Assembly: GCA_017409065.1 (NCBI GenBank)
Contig: JAFQTK010000100.1
Coordinates: 1-32,436, forward strand
Length of the DNA: 32,436 bases
Source: a bacterium
GTDB taxonomy: Bacteria; Cyanobacteriota; Vampirovibrionia; Gastranaerophilales; Gastranaerophilaceae
Reading direction: 5' to 3'
In this document: positions 14,463 through 21,631 of the stretch, piece after piece
Numbering within the stretch: the first letter of the stretch is position 1
Layout: the number at the start of each line of letters is the position of its first letter
The notes under the pieces: model-generated
Database searches by the model: none
The model's input: only the letters and a program-made list of their open reading frames with translations
What the model was told of the DNA's origin: nothing
Made by a program: the position numbers and the translations under genes

Positions 14463-14471
14463 TATATAACA
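14463..14471 (-). promoter_or_regulatory. Extended -10 promoter of the candidate small RNA
   Basis: TGT followed by TATATA (minus strand), identical to the 9-nt element in front of the EF-hand gene at 30708-30716. It lies downstream of the rplL terminator, so it would start an independent transcript near 14456. No clear -35. Confidence 0.4.
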
Positions 14472-14500
14472 TTAACCGCTTACATATGTTATTAACTTAT

Positions 14501-14533
14501 AAAATAAAAAAGCGGATGATTTCTCATCCGCTT
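14501..14533 (-). terminator. Terminator of rplJ-rplL
   Basis: Perfect 10-bp stem AAGCGGATGA (14510-14519) with TCATCCGCTT (14524-14533), loop TTTC, and a T-rich tract on the minus strand (complement of 14501-14510). It lies 23 nt after the rplL stop. Confidence 0.88.
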
Positions 14534-14556
14534 CAAAAAAAGTTTTCAAAAGAAAA

Positions 14557-14928
14557 CTATTTGATTTCAACTGTTGCACCTTGAGCTTCCAATTGAGCTT
14601 TAATAGCGTCAGCTTCTTCTTTTTTGATGTTTTCTTTAACTGCTTTAGGAGCTGCATCAACCAATTCTTTAGCTTCTTTCAAGCCAAGACCAGTGATAGC
14701 TCTAACTTCTTTAAGAACTGCGATTTTGTTAGCACCAGCAGAAGCCAAGATTACAGATACTTCAGAAGCTTCAGCAGGAGCATCAGCAGCTGCAGGAGCA
14801 GCAACAGCAGCAACTGCAACAGGAGCTGCAGCAGAAACGCCAAATTTTTCTTCCATAGCTTTTACTAATTCAGCAGCTTCGATTAAAGTTAATTTTTCAA
14901 TTGATTCCAAAATTGATTCAATACTCAT
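14557..14928 (-). CDS. rplL: Ribosomal protein bL12 (L7/L12)
   Basis: 123-residue stalk protein, present in multiple copies on uL10, that recruits and stimulates translational GTPases. N-terminal dimerisation domain ([20 protein letters not shown]), an Ala/Pro-rich hinge ([16 protein letters not shown]), then the C-terminal factor-binding domain with the signature [20 protein letters not shown]. Length is standard. AAGGAG precedes the ATG. It follows rplJ by 58 nt and ends in a strong terminator; rpoB, the usual next gene, is absent. The codon use of high expression is apparent. Confidence 0.98.
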   Translation of the reverse strand: MSIESILESIEKLTLIEAAELVKAMEEKFGVSAAAPVAVAAVAAPAAADAPAEASEVSVILASAGANKIAVLKEVRAITGLGLKEAKELVDAAPKAVKENIKKEEADAIKAQLEAQGATVEIK

Positions 14929-14986
14929 TTTAATTCTCCTTATAATTTAAGTTATTTTGTACTAATACATGTTGTGCTTTCAACAA

Positions 14987-15508
14987 CTAAGCTTGTTTTT
15001 GTTTTGCAACTGCATCCATAGCTCTAACAAGAGCTGACATAACACCGTTGACACAGCCAACGATACCTGATGCAGGAGAGTTGATACAGCCAAGCATTTT
15101 TGCATAAAGTTCTTCTTTTGAAGGAAGTTCTGCAAGTTTCTTAGCTTCTTCTGCGTTAAGTAGTTTACCATCTAACGCAGCAGCGATAATTTCGCCTTTT
15201 TTAGTTTCTTTGATAAATTTAGATAAAACTTTTGCCGGAGATACTTCATCTTCGTAACCAAAAGCTACTGCAGTAGGACCTGTAAGAACAGATTCTAGAA
15301 TTGCAAAATCAGTATCTTTAAAAGCAATTTTAGCCAAAGTATTTTTTGTAACTGTATAATCACCATTTTCTTTTTGAAGAGCTCTTCTCAATTTAGTGAT
15401 TTCTTCAACAGAGTAACCTCTGTATTCAGTCACAACAGCAACTTTAGCTTTAGAAGCTTTTTCTTTAAGCATTTCAATTTTATCTTGTTTGAAGGCTTTT
15501 GTTGCCAT
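14987..15508 (-). CDS. rplJ: Ribosomal protein uL10
   Basis: 173-residue base of the ribosomal stalk, which anchors bL12 dimers. It opens with MATKAFKQDKIEMLKEK, contains the conserved TEYRGYSVEEITKLRRALQ segment and FKDTDFAILESVLTGPTAVAF, and ends in the helical bL12-binding tail. Length is standard. AAAAAGGAG precedes the ATG. rplK-rplA are not upstream (miaB is), so rplJ-rplL is a free-standing unit with its own promoter and a structured leader likely to provide L10-L12 autoregulation. Confidence 0.98.
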   Translation of the reverse strand: MATKAFKQDKIEMLKEKASKAKVAVVTEYRGYSVEEITKLRRALQKENGDYTVTKNTLAKIAFKDTDFAILESVLTGPTAVAFGYEDEVSPAKVLSKFIKETKKGEIIAAALDGKLLNAEEAKKLAELPSKEELYAKMLGCINSPASGIVGCVNGVMSALVRAMDAVAKQKQA

Positions 15509-15720
15509 ATTGTGCTCCTTTTTGTTTGTATCGACCTAATATTATTGTTAAAACTGACAGGAATCCCTGCTAGTATTAATAATCTTATTTAATTCGTTTG
15601 TGCCTGAATCGGGTAAATTTTAAGGGTGTATGGGATTTAATCAATTCCAAACGAAGCGATTACTTCATTTTTCCCATTTGACTGAGCTTGTGCCCAACCC
15701 CCCGATTTTCCTCGGTACAC
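15509..15720 (-). ncRNA. rplJ leader RNA, probable L10-binding autoregulatory element
   Basis: The ~212-nt leader is structured. On the minus strand, GUGUA (15716-15720) can pair with UACAC (15626-15630), AUGGGA (15672-15677) with UCCCAU (15630-15635, sharing one base), CCGA/UCGG form a hairpin (15702-15705 with 15712-15715), and GAAG/CUUC another (15653-15656 with 15663-15666). In many bacteria the L10 leader mimics the 23S L10 site and represses rplJL. The position fits; the exact family match needs a covariance search. This explains most of the 364-nt gap before miaB. Confidence 0.55.
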
Positions 15721-15726
15721 AACTAG

Positions 15727-15753
15727 ATTATAAGAAACATAATTTAAAATCAA
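15727..15753 (-). promoter_or_regulatory. rplJ promoter
   Basis: Perfect TATAAT (complement of 15727-15732) with a TTGATT upstream (complement of 15748-15753), spacer 15 nt, slightly short. Predicted start near 15720, just at the first base of the leader stem. Confidence 0.55.
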
Positions 15754-15830
15754 GCATGCCATCATTTTTCATGTTAAGTTTGTAAATTTCACAAATTCAC
15801 TAATACAAACAAATAATAATAAATGCTTAC

Positions 15831-15868
15831 AAAAAAGCAGTTGGTAAACCAATTAACCAACTGCTTTT
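15831..15868 (-). terminator. Terminator of miaB
   Basis: 13-bp perfect stem AAAAGCAGTTGGT (15833-15845) with ACCAACTGCTTTT (15856-15868), 10-nt loop, and a run of Ts on the minus strand. It lies 4 nt after the miaB stop and separates it from rplJ. Confidence 0.88.
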
Positions 15869-15872
15869 AGCT

Positions 15873-17189
15873 TTATACCTGAGTACCTTTAACGCACCAC
15901 ATTGAAGCTTTTTCTATTTTTACATTTGCAAAATCGCCAATCTGTGCAGTTTCACTTTCAAAATGAACAATTTTATTGTTCCCTGCTCGTGAAGTAATAA
16001 TTCTTTTTCCATCACGCACTTTAACATCTTCGACCAAAACATCTAACACTTCACCAACAAATCTTTTATTTGATTCAATGCAAGCTTCTTTATTTACTTC
16101 ATTTAGACGTTCTAATCTTTCATACTTAACTTCTTCTGATAGAAATTTATCTGTCCATTTTGCGGCAACAGTTCTTTCTCTTGGGGAATATGCGGCTGTA
16201 TTAGAATAGTCCAACTGAAGTTCTTTTATTGCAGATAAAGTATCTTGGAACTGTTCTTCCGTTTCCCCCGGAAAACCTGCAATAAAGTCACTTGTAATTG
16301 TAACATGTTTAAATCTTTTGCGAATTTTTTCAACGATAGACTTGTATTGTTCCCTATCATAGCGACGATTCATCTTTTTAAGAACTTCAGAATTGCCCGA
16401 TTGCATTGGGATATGAAAATATTTGCAAACCTTATCACATTCATCAACCGCATCAATCAAATCATCAGTAATATCAGTAGGATAAGATGTAACAAATCGT
16501 ATTCTAAATGTTCCTTCAATTTTATTTAGTTCTCGCAAAAGATTCGCTAATGTTGTCTTACCATCTTTAAAATCTTTTCCGTAACTATCAACATTTTGAC
16601 CTAACAAGGTAATTTCTTTAAATCCTTGAGCAACGGCTTTTTTTGCCTCGTCAATAATAACATCCATTTCTCTTGAACGTTCTCTACCTCTTGTGTACGG
16701 CACAATACAGTATGTACAAAAATTATTACAACCTTCAATAATCGGAATCCAAGCATTGAGATTACCTTTTCGTTCAATTTTATACTGTGTTTCGTCTGTC
16801 TTGTAAGGAATTTCAGTAATTGCACAAACCTGCTCGCCTGCTTCAACTCTTTTAATTAGCTCAGGTAATTCATAAATATTATGAGTACCAAAGACCAAAT
16901 CCAAGTATGGGAAACGTTTCATTAGCCCTTCTCTATCTTGTTGAGCAACACACCCACAAAAACCTATTTTTATAGGTCTATGACGTTTCCATTTTCCCCA
17001 AACTCCAATCTGGCTATAAGCTTTATTAGCCGATAATTGACGAATTGAGCAGGTATTTACTATTAATAAATCTGCTTCTCTTGGGTTCGTACATTCCTCA
17101 TAGTCAAAGTGTGAAAGCATTCCGACGATTCTTTCCGAGTCAGATTTATTCATTTGACAGCCCATTGTTTCGATGTAAACCTTTTTCAT
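15873..17189 (-). CDS. miaB: tRNA-2-methylthio-N6-dimethylallyladenosine synthase
   Basis: 438-residue radical-SAM methylthiotransferase that converts i6A37 to ms2i6A37 in tRNAs reading UNN codons. The N-terminal UPF0004 domain supplies the auxiliary cluster cysteines (TMGCQMN, NTCSIR, GCVAQQ). The radical-SAM motif is CNNFCTYC (Cys154, 158, 161, very close to E. coli numbering). A C-terminal TRAM domain follows (VLDVLVEDVK...GDFANVKIEKAS). Length is normal. It starts 22 nt after trxB's stop, suggesting co-transcription. MiaB is preferred over RimO or MtaB because of the C-terminal sequence and length. Confidence 0.95.
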   Translation of the reverse strand: MKKVYIETMGCQMNKSDSERIVGMLSHFDYEECTNPREADLLIVNTCSIRQLSANKAYSQIGVWGKWKRHRPIKIGFCGCVAQQDREGLMKRFPYLDLVFGTHNIYELPELIKRVEAGEQVCAITEIPYKTDETQYKIERKGNLNAWIPIIEGCNNFCTYCIVPYTRGRERSREMDVIIDEAKKAVAQGFKEITLLGQNVDSYGKDFKDGKTTLANLLRELNKIEGTFRIRFVTSYPTDITDDLIDAVDECDKVCKYFHIPMQSGNSEVLKKMNRRYDREQYKSIVEKIRKRFKHVTITSDFIAGFPGETEEQFQDTLSAIKELQLDYSNTAAYSPRERTVAAKWTDKFLSEEVKYERLERLNEVNKEACIESNKRFVGEVLDVLVEDVKVRDGKRIITSRAGNNKIVHFESETAQIGDFANVKIEKASMWCVKGTQV

Positions 17190-17211
17190 AATAACTATTT
17201 ACACTCCACAA

Positions 17212-18156
17212 TTACACTAAAACTTCTGATTCTATTTCTTCTAAATACTTAATTGCACTAACAGCAGCAATCGCACCGTCAGCAGCAGCCGTAATTACTT
17301 GGCGAAGCGGAGTTACACGAACATCACCAATAGCATAAACCCCTTTTACAGAAGTATTTAAAAACTCATCTGTTTTAATAAAACCTTGTTCGTTTTGCTG
17401 TACTTGCCCATTAACCATTTCTGTATTAGGGGCAAATCCAATGTAAGGGAATACTCCATCAACAGTTAATTCAGTAAGCTCATTATTTTTTACATTTTTG
17501 ATTAAAAGCCTTTCAACAGTATCTGTACCTGTAATCTCAGTAGCAACAGAATCCCAAATAAATTCAATTTTAGGATTTTTAAAAGCTCTTTCTTGCACAA
17601 TTTTATCTGCACGAAGTTTATCACGACGGTGTATAATATAAACCTTATCAGCAAAACGAGTAAGATAATTAGCTTCTTCAACAGCAGCATTTCCACCACC
17701 GACAACAGCGACTGTTTTTTCTCTATAAAATGCCCCATCACAAACAGCACAATAGCTAACCCCTCTTCCTACAAATTCTTTTTCTCCGGGAATATTTAAC
17801 TTTTGTGGCTGAGCCCCTGTTGCAATGATAACTGTTTTGGCATTAAAAACTTTGTCATTTGTAATAATTTTTTTATTTTCATTTGAAAGCTCAATTTTTT
17901 GAATTTCTTGCATTGGGAATTTTTCAACTCCAAATTTATCAGCGTGAGCTTCAAATTTTTCCATCAAATCATATCCGCCTATCATATCAAACCCCGGATA
18001 GTTTTCCAGCTCCAAATAATTGCTTGGCTGTCCACCCATCATGCTGATATCAACAATCGCAGTTTTAACATTTCCTCTTGCTGCGTAAATCCCTGCTGAA
18101 AATCCTGCAGGTCCGCCACCCAAAATTATCACATCAAAATTCAATTCTTGTGTCAT
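17212..18156 (-). CDS. trxB: Thioredoxin reductase
   Basis: 314-residue NADPH:thioredoxin oxidoreductase (FAD). FAD-binding GGGPAGFSAGIYAARG at the N-terminus; redox pair CAVC (Cys136, Cys139); NADPH-binding GGGNAAVEEANYL; C-terminal FAD motif YAIGDVR. Length matches the low-molecular-weight bacterial family. It would reduce the thioredoxin at 2006-2329. GAGGAAT precedes the ATG. It lies just upstream of miaB in the same direction. Confidence 0.95.
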   Translation of the reverse strand: MTQELNFDVIILGGGPAGFSAGIYAARGNVKTAIVDISMMGGQPSNYLELENYPGFDMIGGYDLMEKFEAHADKFGVEKFPMQEIQKIELSNENKKIITNDKVFNAKTVIIATGAQPQKLNIPGEKEFVGRGVSYCAVCDGAFYREKTVAVVGGGNAAVEEANYLTRFADKVYIIHRRDKLRADKIVQERAFKNPKIEFIWDSVATEITGTDTVERLLIKNVKNNELTELTVDGVFPYIGFAPNTEMVNGQVQQNEQGFIKTDEFLNTSVKGVYAIGDVRVTPLRQVITAAADGAIAAVSAIKYLEEIESEVLV

Positions 18157-18222
18157 CTTAAATTCCTCTTATTATAAAAATATTATTTCTTTTGTGTTAA
18201 TTAAGAGGCATTAGCTACTAAT

Positions 18223-18684
18223 TTAATTTATTTTTCTGCCCCTTATTGAAAATTCTATCACATCCGTACTAATTAATGTACCGTTTTTGTAGTTTTTTAT
18301 CATCATTTTATCTATTCCCCAAAAATTTTCACCGCTTATTGTAATGGTTGGAGATTCGACAGTTTCTTTGTCTGTTTTTTTAGTTTTACGAGTAAAAGTC
18401 ACGGTATTATCTTTAATTTTATCAATAGTAACCGAAGCTTTTGCATTCGATTGCGGATTTTCAAGAGTTATGACGTTGGAATTTGTATAAATGTTCCAAT
18501 AGTCGATACTTGGCGGAGCATTATATTTTGAAGGATTATTTGTATAAATTTGAATAGAACTGACAGCCCAACTTCCATACAGTTCACTAGGAACTTCATC
18601 AATCGAAATCCCACCACTTAATGGCATGGCTAAAACACCAATTTGAACACAAAAAAACAGTATAAAACCTAATAATTTTTTCAT
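18223..18684 (-). CDS. Secreted hypothetical protein
   Basis: 153 residues. Signal peptide MKKLLGFILFFCVQIGVLAM with cleavage probably near residue 19-20. The mature part begins PLSGGISIDEVP and is strand-rich (WAVSSIQIYT, KASVTIDKIK, TVTFTRKTKK, TITISGENFWGI), suggesting a small lipocalin-like or beta-barrel fold; LYGSWAVSS resembles the G-x-W start of lipocalin-type domains, but this is only suggestive. No Shine-Dalgarno; TATAAT ends exactly 6 nt before the ATG, predicting a leaderless mRNA. Periplasmic, function unknown. Confidence 0.75.
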   Translation of the reverse strand: MKKLLGFILFFCVQIGVLAMPLSGGISIDEVPSELYGSWAVSSIQIYTNNPSKYNAPPSIDYWNIYTNSNVITLENPQSNAKASVTIDKIKDNTVTFTRKTKKTDKETVESPTITISGENFWGIDKMMIKNYKNGTLISTDVIEFSIRGRKIN

Positions 18685-18690
18685 ATTTTA

Positions 18691-18696
18691 ATTATA
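18691..18696 (-). promoter_or_regulatory. -10 box 6 nt before a start codon (leaderless)
   Basis: Perfect TATAAT on the minus strand, six nt (TAAAAT), then ATG 18684, with no ribosome binding site. No clear -35 at 16-18 nt; a TTGAGT lies 21 nt upstream. Confidence 0.5.
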
Positions 18697-18750
18697 AGGA
18701 TTTTAAAACTGATTTCCACTCAACTAATCAAGCACACAAAGTTAATTAAA

Positions 18751-19593
18751 CTACCCTTTAAGCTTTTGATTCAGTTTATATTTTATTATCTTGTTTAAAA
18801 TATCTTGAGGGAGCAACTTACTAATAAAGCATGCCGCAAGTGAATCAATTCCGACACAATATGAAGATTTAGGTTTCTTAGATATTACAACCTTAAGAAT
18901 CCGTTCTGCGACTTTTTCTGGCAATATTGATTTATAATTGTTTTTTTCTGCATTTTTTGCCAAAAATATTAAATCTTTCCCATATTTTTCTTTAAAATTA
19001 TCGGGAAGCTTCTCTAATTGACTTCTATTTGTCGCTATTGATTTATTCCAAATAGGAGTTCTTATTACTCCCGGTTTAATAGAAACAACTTGTATATTTT
19101 TGTTTTTCATTTCTATTGAAAGAGAATTGAAAAGAATGTCCAAAGCTCTTTTTGAAGCACAATACGGAGAGATATAAGGGAACATGCCGGTCGATGCCAT
19201 GGAACTAAGATTTATTATTTTGCCTGATTTCATTAATGGTAAAAATGCTTGAGCAATAGCAACCGGTGCTACTGTGTTGAGTTCAAATTGGTATTTCAAA
19301 TCATCAATATTTATACATTCGATTGGCTGTGCTACAACAGCACCAGCGTTATTAATTATGGCTGTTAATTCAACAGCATCCTCTTTTAAGAGTTGAACAG
19401 CTTTTGAAATAGATGCCTTGTCCAAAACATCAATATAAATCGGTTTTATATTTTCATTCTCAGAAGCCAAAGAAGCAAAATCTTTCTCTGTTCTTACTCC
19501 TGCATAAACTTTAAAACCATTTTCAGCCAAAAGAATAGCCGTACACCTACCAATACCGGTTGAAGTTCCGGTTATTAATACATTTTTTTTCAT
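18751..19593 (-). CDS. Short-chain dehydrogenase/reductase
   Basis: 280-residue Rossmann-fold oxidoreductase of the classical SDR type. Cofactor motif TGTSTGIGR (T-G-x3-G-I-G), NNAGA, catalytic Ser in INLSSMAS, and the Tyr-x3-Lys pair YCASK, all in order. The C-terminal tail is slightly extended and basic. AGVRTEKD after beta2 has Arg at the position that often favours NADP(H). Substrate cannot be predicted. AAGGT precedes the ATG, 4 nt after the stop of the STAS-like gene, so the two are co-transcribed. Confidence 0.9.
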   Translation of the reverse strand: MKKNVLITGTSTGIGRCTAILLAENGFKVYAGVRTEKDFASLASENENIKPIYIDVLDKASISKAVQLLKEDAVELTAIINNAGAVVAQPIECINIDDLKYQFELNTVAPVAIAQAFLPLMKSGKIINLSSMASTGMFPYISPYCASKRALDILFNSLSIEMKNKNIQVVSIKPGVIRTPIWNKSIATNRSQLEKLPDNFKEKYGKDLIFLAKNAEKNNYKSILPEKVAERILKVVISKKPKSSYCVGIDSLAACFISKLLPQDILNKIIKYKLNQKLKG

Positions 19594-19597
19594 AAAA

Positions 19598-19948
19598 TTA
19601 CCTTAAAGCAACAATTTTTCTTGATACGGGTTGATAAAAATTTTCTATAATAGGACGTTTGATAGTGATTTTTAAAGTTCTTAATCCCAAAACTTTTAAT
19701 GCCATTTTAGACTCAATATCTTTTACTATAAGTTCAATCGTTCCTGTCGGATGTTTTGTAAAATGAGTTGTTGCACACAAAGTACCTACTTTTATCGCAT
19801 CAATCATATTCAAAATACTAATATCAACACATAATACGTTACAATCGTTGTTCAAAACAAACTCATTCAATCTTGCAATAATTTCATCAGTATTATTATG
19901 ATATTTAGTTACTGTCAAAAAGTTATTTTGGATGTTAAGATAATTCAT
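19598..19948 (-). CDS. STAS-like domain protein
   Basis: 116 residues. The segment VLCVDISILNMIDAIKVGTL followed by GTIELIVKDIESKMALKVLGL has the strand-helix layout of STAS domains (anti-sigma-factor antagonists and sulfate-transporter tails): a buried 'vDlS...iD' strand, a helix, then a second strand and an amphipathic helix. Where SpoIIAA-type proteins have a phosphorylatable Ser after the Asp, this one has Ala (MIDAIKV), so phospho-switching by the usual route would be lost. Assignment is by pattern only. It heads a two-gene unit with the SDR. Confidence 0.5.
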   Translation of the reverse strand: MNYLNIQNNFLTVTKYHNNTDEIIARLNEFVLNNDCNVLCVDISILNMIDAIKVGTLCATTHFTKHPTGTIELIVKDIESKMALKVLGLRTLKITIKRPIIENFYQPVSRKIVALR

Positions 19949-20055
19949 TCTGTCTTTCTCTTTGTTCAGATACTCTTCACAATACTATCTATCGTTATTT
20001 TTTTTAAAAAATTGAAATTTTTAAACAAAACTACACCAAATAGAGGAGTTTGTCG

Positions 20056-20061
20056 TATAAT
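20056..20061 (+). promoter_or_regulatory. kdsD-kdsC -10 box
   Basis: Perfect TATAAT 34 nt before ATG 20096, followed by AGGGAG in the short leader. No strong -35 at the normal spacing. Confidence 0.4.
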
Positions 20062-20095
20062 ATTATTACATTAGTAATGAAGCAGGGAGATGTTT

Positions 20096-21082
20096 ATGCC
20101 AATGGTTTTGAGTAGAACTAAGACAATTGAAGAAATTGCACAAGAAGTTTTTGATATTGAAGCACAAGCTATTTTGAAATTAAAAGATAGAGTCGGTGCT
20201 AATTTTGAGCAAGCTATAAATCTAATTTATAACTGTCATGGACGTGTAATCATTACAGGAATGGGGAAATCCGGTCATATCGGACGCAAAATTGCAGCTA
20301 CTCTTACCTCAACGGGAACGCCTTCATATTTTCTTCATCCTGCGGAAAGTACCCACGGGGACAGCGGTATTATTACTCGACAAGATGTTGTAATCGCTAT
20401 TTCCAACAGCGGCGAAACGGCAGAACTTCTAAATCTGCTTCCTTTAATTAAACGATTTGAAGTTCCCATGATTGCAATGACAGGTAAAACAAACTCTACC
20501 CTATCTCAAAAAGCAGATGTGACTTTGGATATTAGTATAGAACGTGAAGCATGCCCACTCGGGAAAGCACCTACAACCAGTACAACTGCAACATTAGCAA
20601 TGGGAGATGCAATTGCTATTTGCTTATTGCAAAAACGTGGTTTTACGGAAGAAGACTTCCTTCTATTCCATCCATCAGGTGCTTTGGGCAAAGGAATACT
20701 TTACAAAGCTACCGATTTAATGATTAAAGATGAAAGATTACCATTAGTTAGCGAAACAACCTCATTTAAAGAAGCTATAAAATTAATTTCTGACAAAAAA
20801 TTGGGTTGTGCTATCGCTGTTAATAATAATGGAATTATGACCGGAATTTTGACTGACGGAGATATTCGAAGAACTTTATTAAAATATACAAGTGCCGAAA
20901 ACTTGACTGTTAAAGATGTAATGACTATTAACCCTAAAACTGTTCAACCTAGTGATTTGGCAGCAAAAGCACTTGCCATTATGGAAAAACACTCAATAAC
21001 ATCCTTAGTAGTTATTGACGAAAACTCCAGACCGGAAGGTCTTTTGCACGTTCACGACTTACTAAAAGCAGGAGTTGCATAA
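20096..21082 (+). CDS. kdsD: D-arabinose-5-phosphate isomerase (KdsD/KpsF family)
   Basis: 328 residues; converts ribulose-5-phosphate to arabinose-5-phosphate, the first step of KDO synthesis for LPS. Sugar-isomerase (SIS) domain at about 30-190 with TGMGKSGHIGRKIAAT, HPAESTHGDSG and ISNSGET; then two CBS domains (about 205-325, LTDGDIRR and ITSLVVIDE). Domain order and length match KdsD. An ATG at 20090 abuts the AGGGAG at 20084-20089; ATG 20096, 6 nt further, gives a usable spacer and is preferred. kdsC follows 3 nt after the stop. Confidence 0.95.
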   Translation: MPMVLSRTKTIEEIAQEVFDIEAQAILKLKDRVGANFEQAINLIYNCHGRVIITGMGKSGHIGRKIAATLTSTGTPSYFLHPAESTHGDSGIITRQDVVIAISNSGETAELLNLLPLIKRFEVPMIAMTGKTNSTLSQKADVTLDISIEREACPLGKAPTTSTTATLAMGDAIAICLLQKRGFTEEDFLLFHPSGALGKGILYKATDLMIKDERLPLVSETTSFKEAIKLISDKKLGCAIAVNNNGIMTGILTDGDIRRTLLKYTSAENLTVKDVMTINPKTVQPSDLAAKALAIMEKHSITSLVVIDENSRPEGLLHVHDLLKAGVA

Positions 21083-21085
21083 AAT

Positions 21086-21628
21086 ATGGAATTACAAAAT
21101 TGTGCAAAAAACATAAAACTTGTAGCCTTTGATGTCGATGGTGTTTTGACCGATGGAAGTTTAACATTTGATGAAAACGGAGTTGAATATAAAACTTTTA
21201 ACGCTAAAGACGGACAGGGTATTGTTATGCTAAACAAAACGGGTTTTATTACTGCAATCATTACAGCTCGCCAAAACGGAACTGTTCGACATAGATTCCA
21301 AAACTTGGGCATGACAAAGCTTTATGAAGGACAAAAAGATAAACTGACAGCGTTAGATGATTTATGTGAACAATTTAGCGTTGATTATTCTGAAATTGCT
21401 TATATGGGTGATGATTTGCCTGATATTTGCATTTTAGAAAAAGTCGGACTTTCGGCATGCCCGGCTGATGCGGTTAATGAAGTTCGTGCAGTTTCAAAAA
21501 TGATTTGTACAAAAAATGGTGGCAGAGGTGCAGTAAGAGAACTTTGTGATTTAATTCTTTACGCACAAAATAAAAATCCATTTATAAATCAAGTCAAAAT
21601 AAGTGATGTTGCTATCGACAGACATTAG
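21086..21628 (+). CDS. kdsC: 3-deoxy-D-manno-octulosonate-8-phosphate phosphatase
   Basis: 180-residue HAD phosphatase releasing phosphate from KDO-8-P. HAD motif I AFDVDGVLTDG (Asp16 nucleophile, Asp18), motif II in AIITARQNG, Lys in QKDKLTAL, and motif IV YMGDDLPD. The short, cap-less form and the tail GGRGAVRELCDLIL are typical of KdsC. Overlap-like spacing with kdsD gives a two-step KDO unit; kdsA and kdsB are not in the window. Its stop is only 3 nt from the convergent gene's stop, with no terminator visible between them. Confidence 0.95.
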   Translation: MELQNCAKNIKLVAFDVDGVLTDGSLTFDENGVEYKTFNAKDGQGIVMLNKTGFITAIITARQNGTVRHRFQNLGMTKLYEGQKDKLTALDDLCEQFSVDYSEIAYMGDDLPDICILEKVGLSACPADAVNEVRAVSKMICTKNGGRGAVRELCDLILYAQNKNPFINQVKISDVAIDRH

Positions 21629-21631
21629 ACC

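Noticed and set aside
14581-14950. Plus-strand frames of 95 and 108 residues opposite rplL
   Set aside because: Shadows of the Ala-rich rplL gene on the other strand; the composition simply mirrors its codons.
15593-15720. Possible tRNA or riboswitch in the gap before rplJ
   Set aside because: No T-loop (GTTCRANNC) or acceptor stem could be formed, and position and pairing fit an L10 leader better.
11793-21461. Apparent excess of GCATGC palindromes (about nine seen by eye), considered as a HIP1-like repeat
   Set aside because: The count was by eye, is only about three times a rough expectation, and many copies lie inside codons; it needs a genome-wide statistic.
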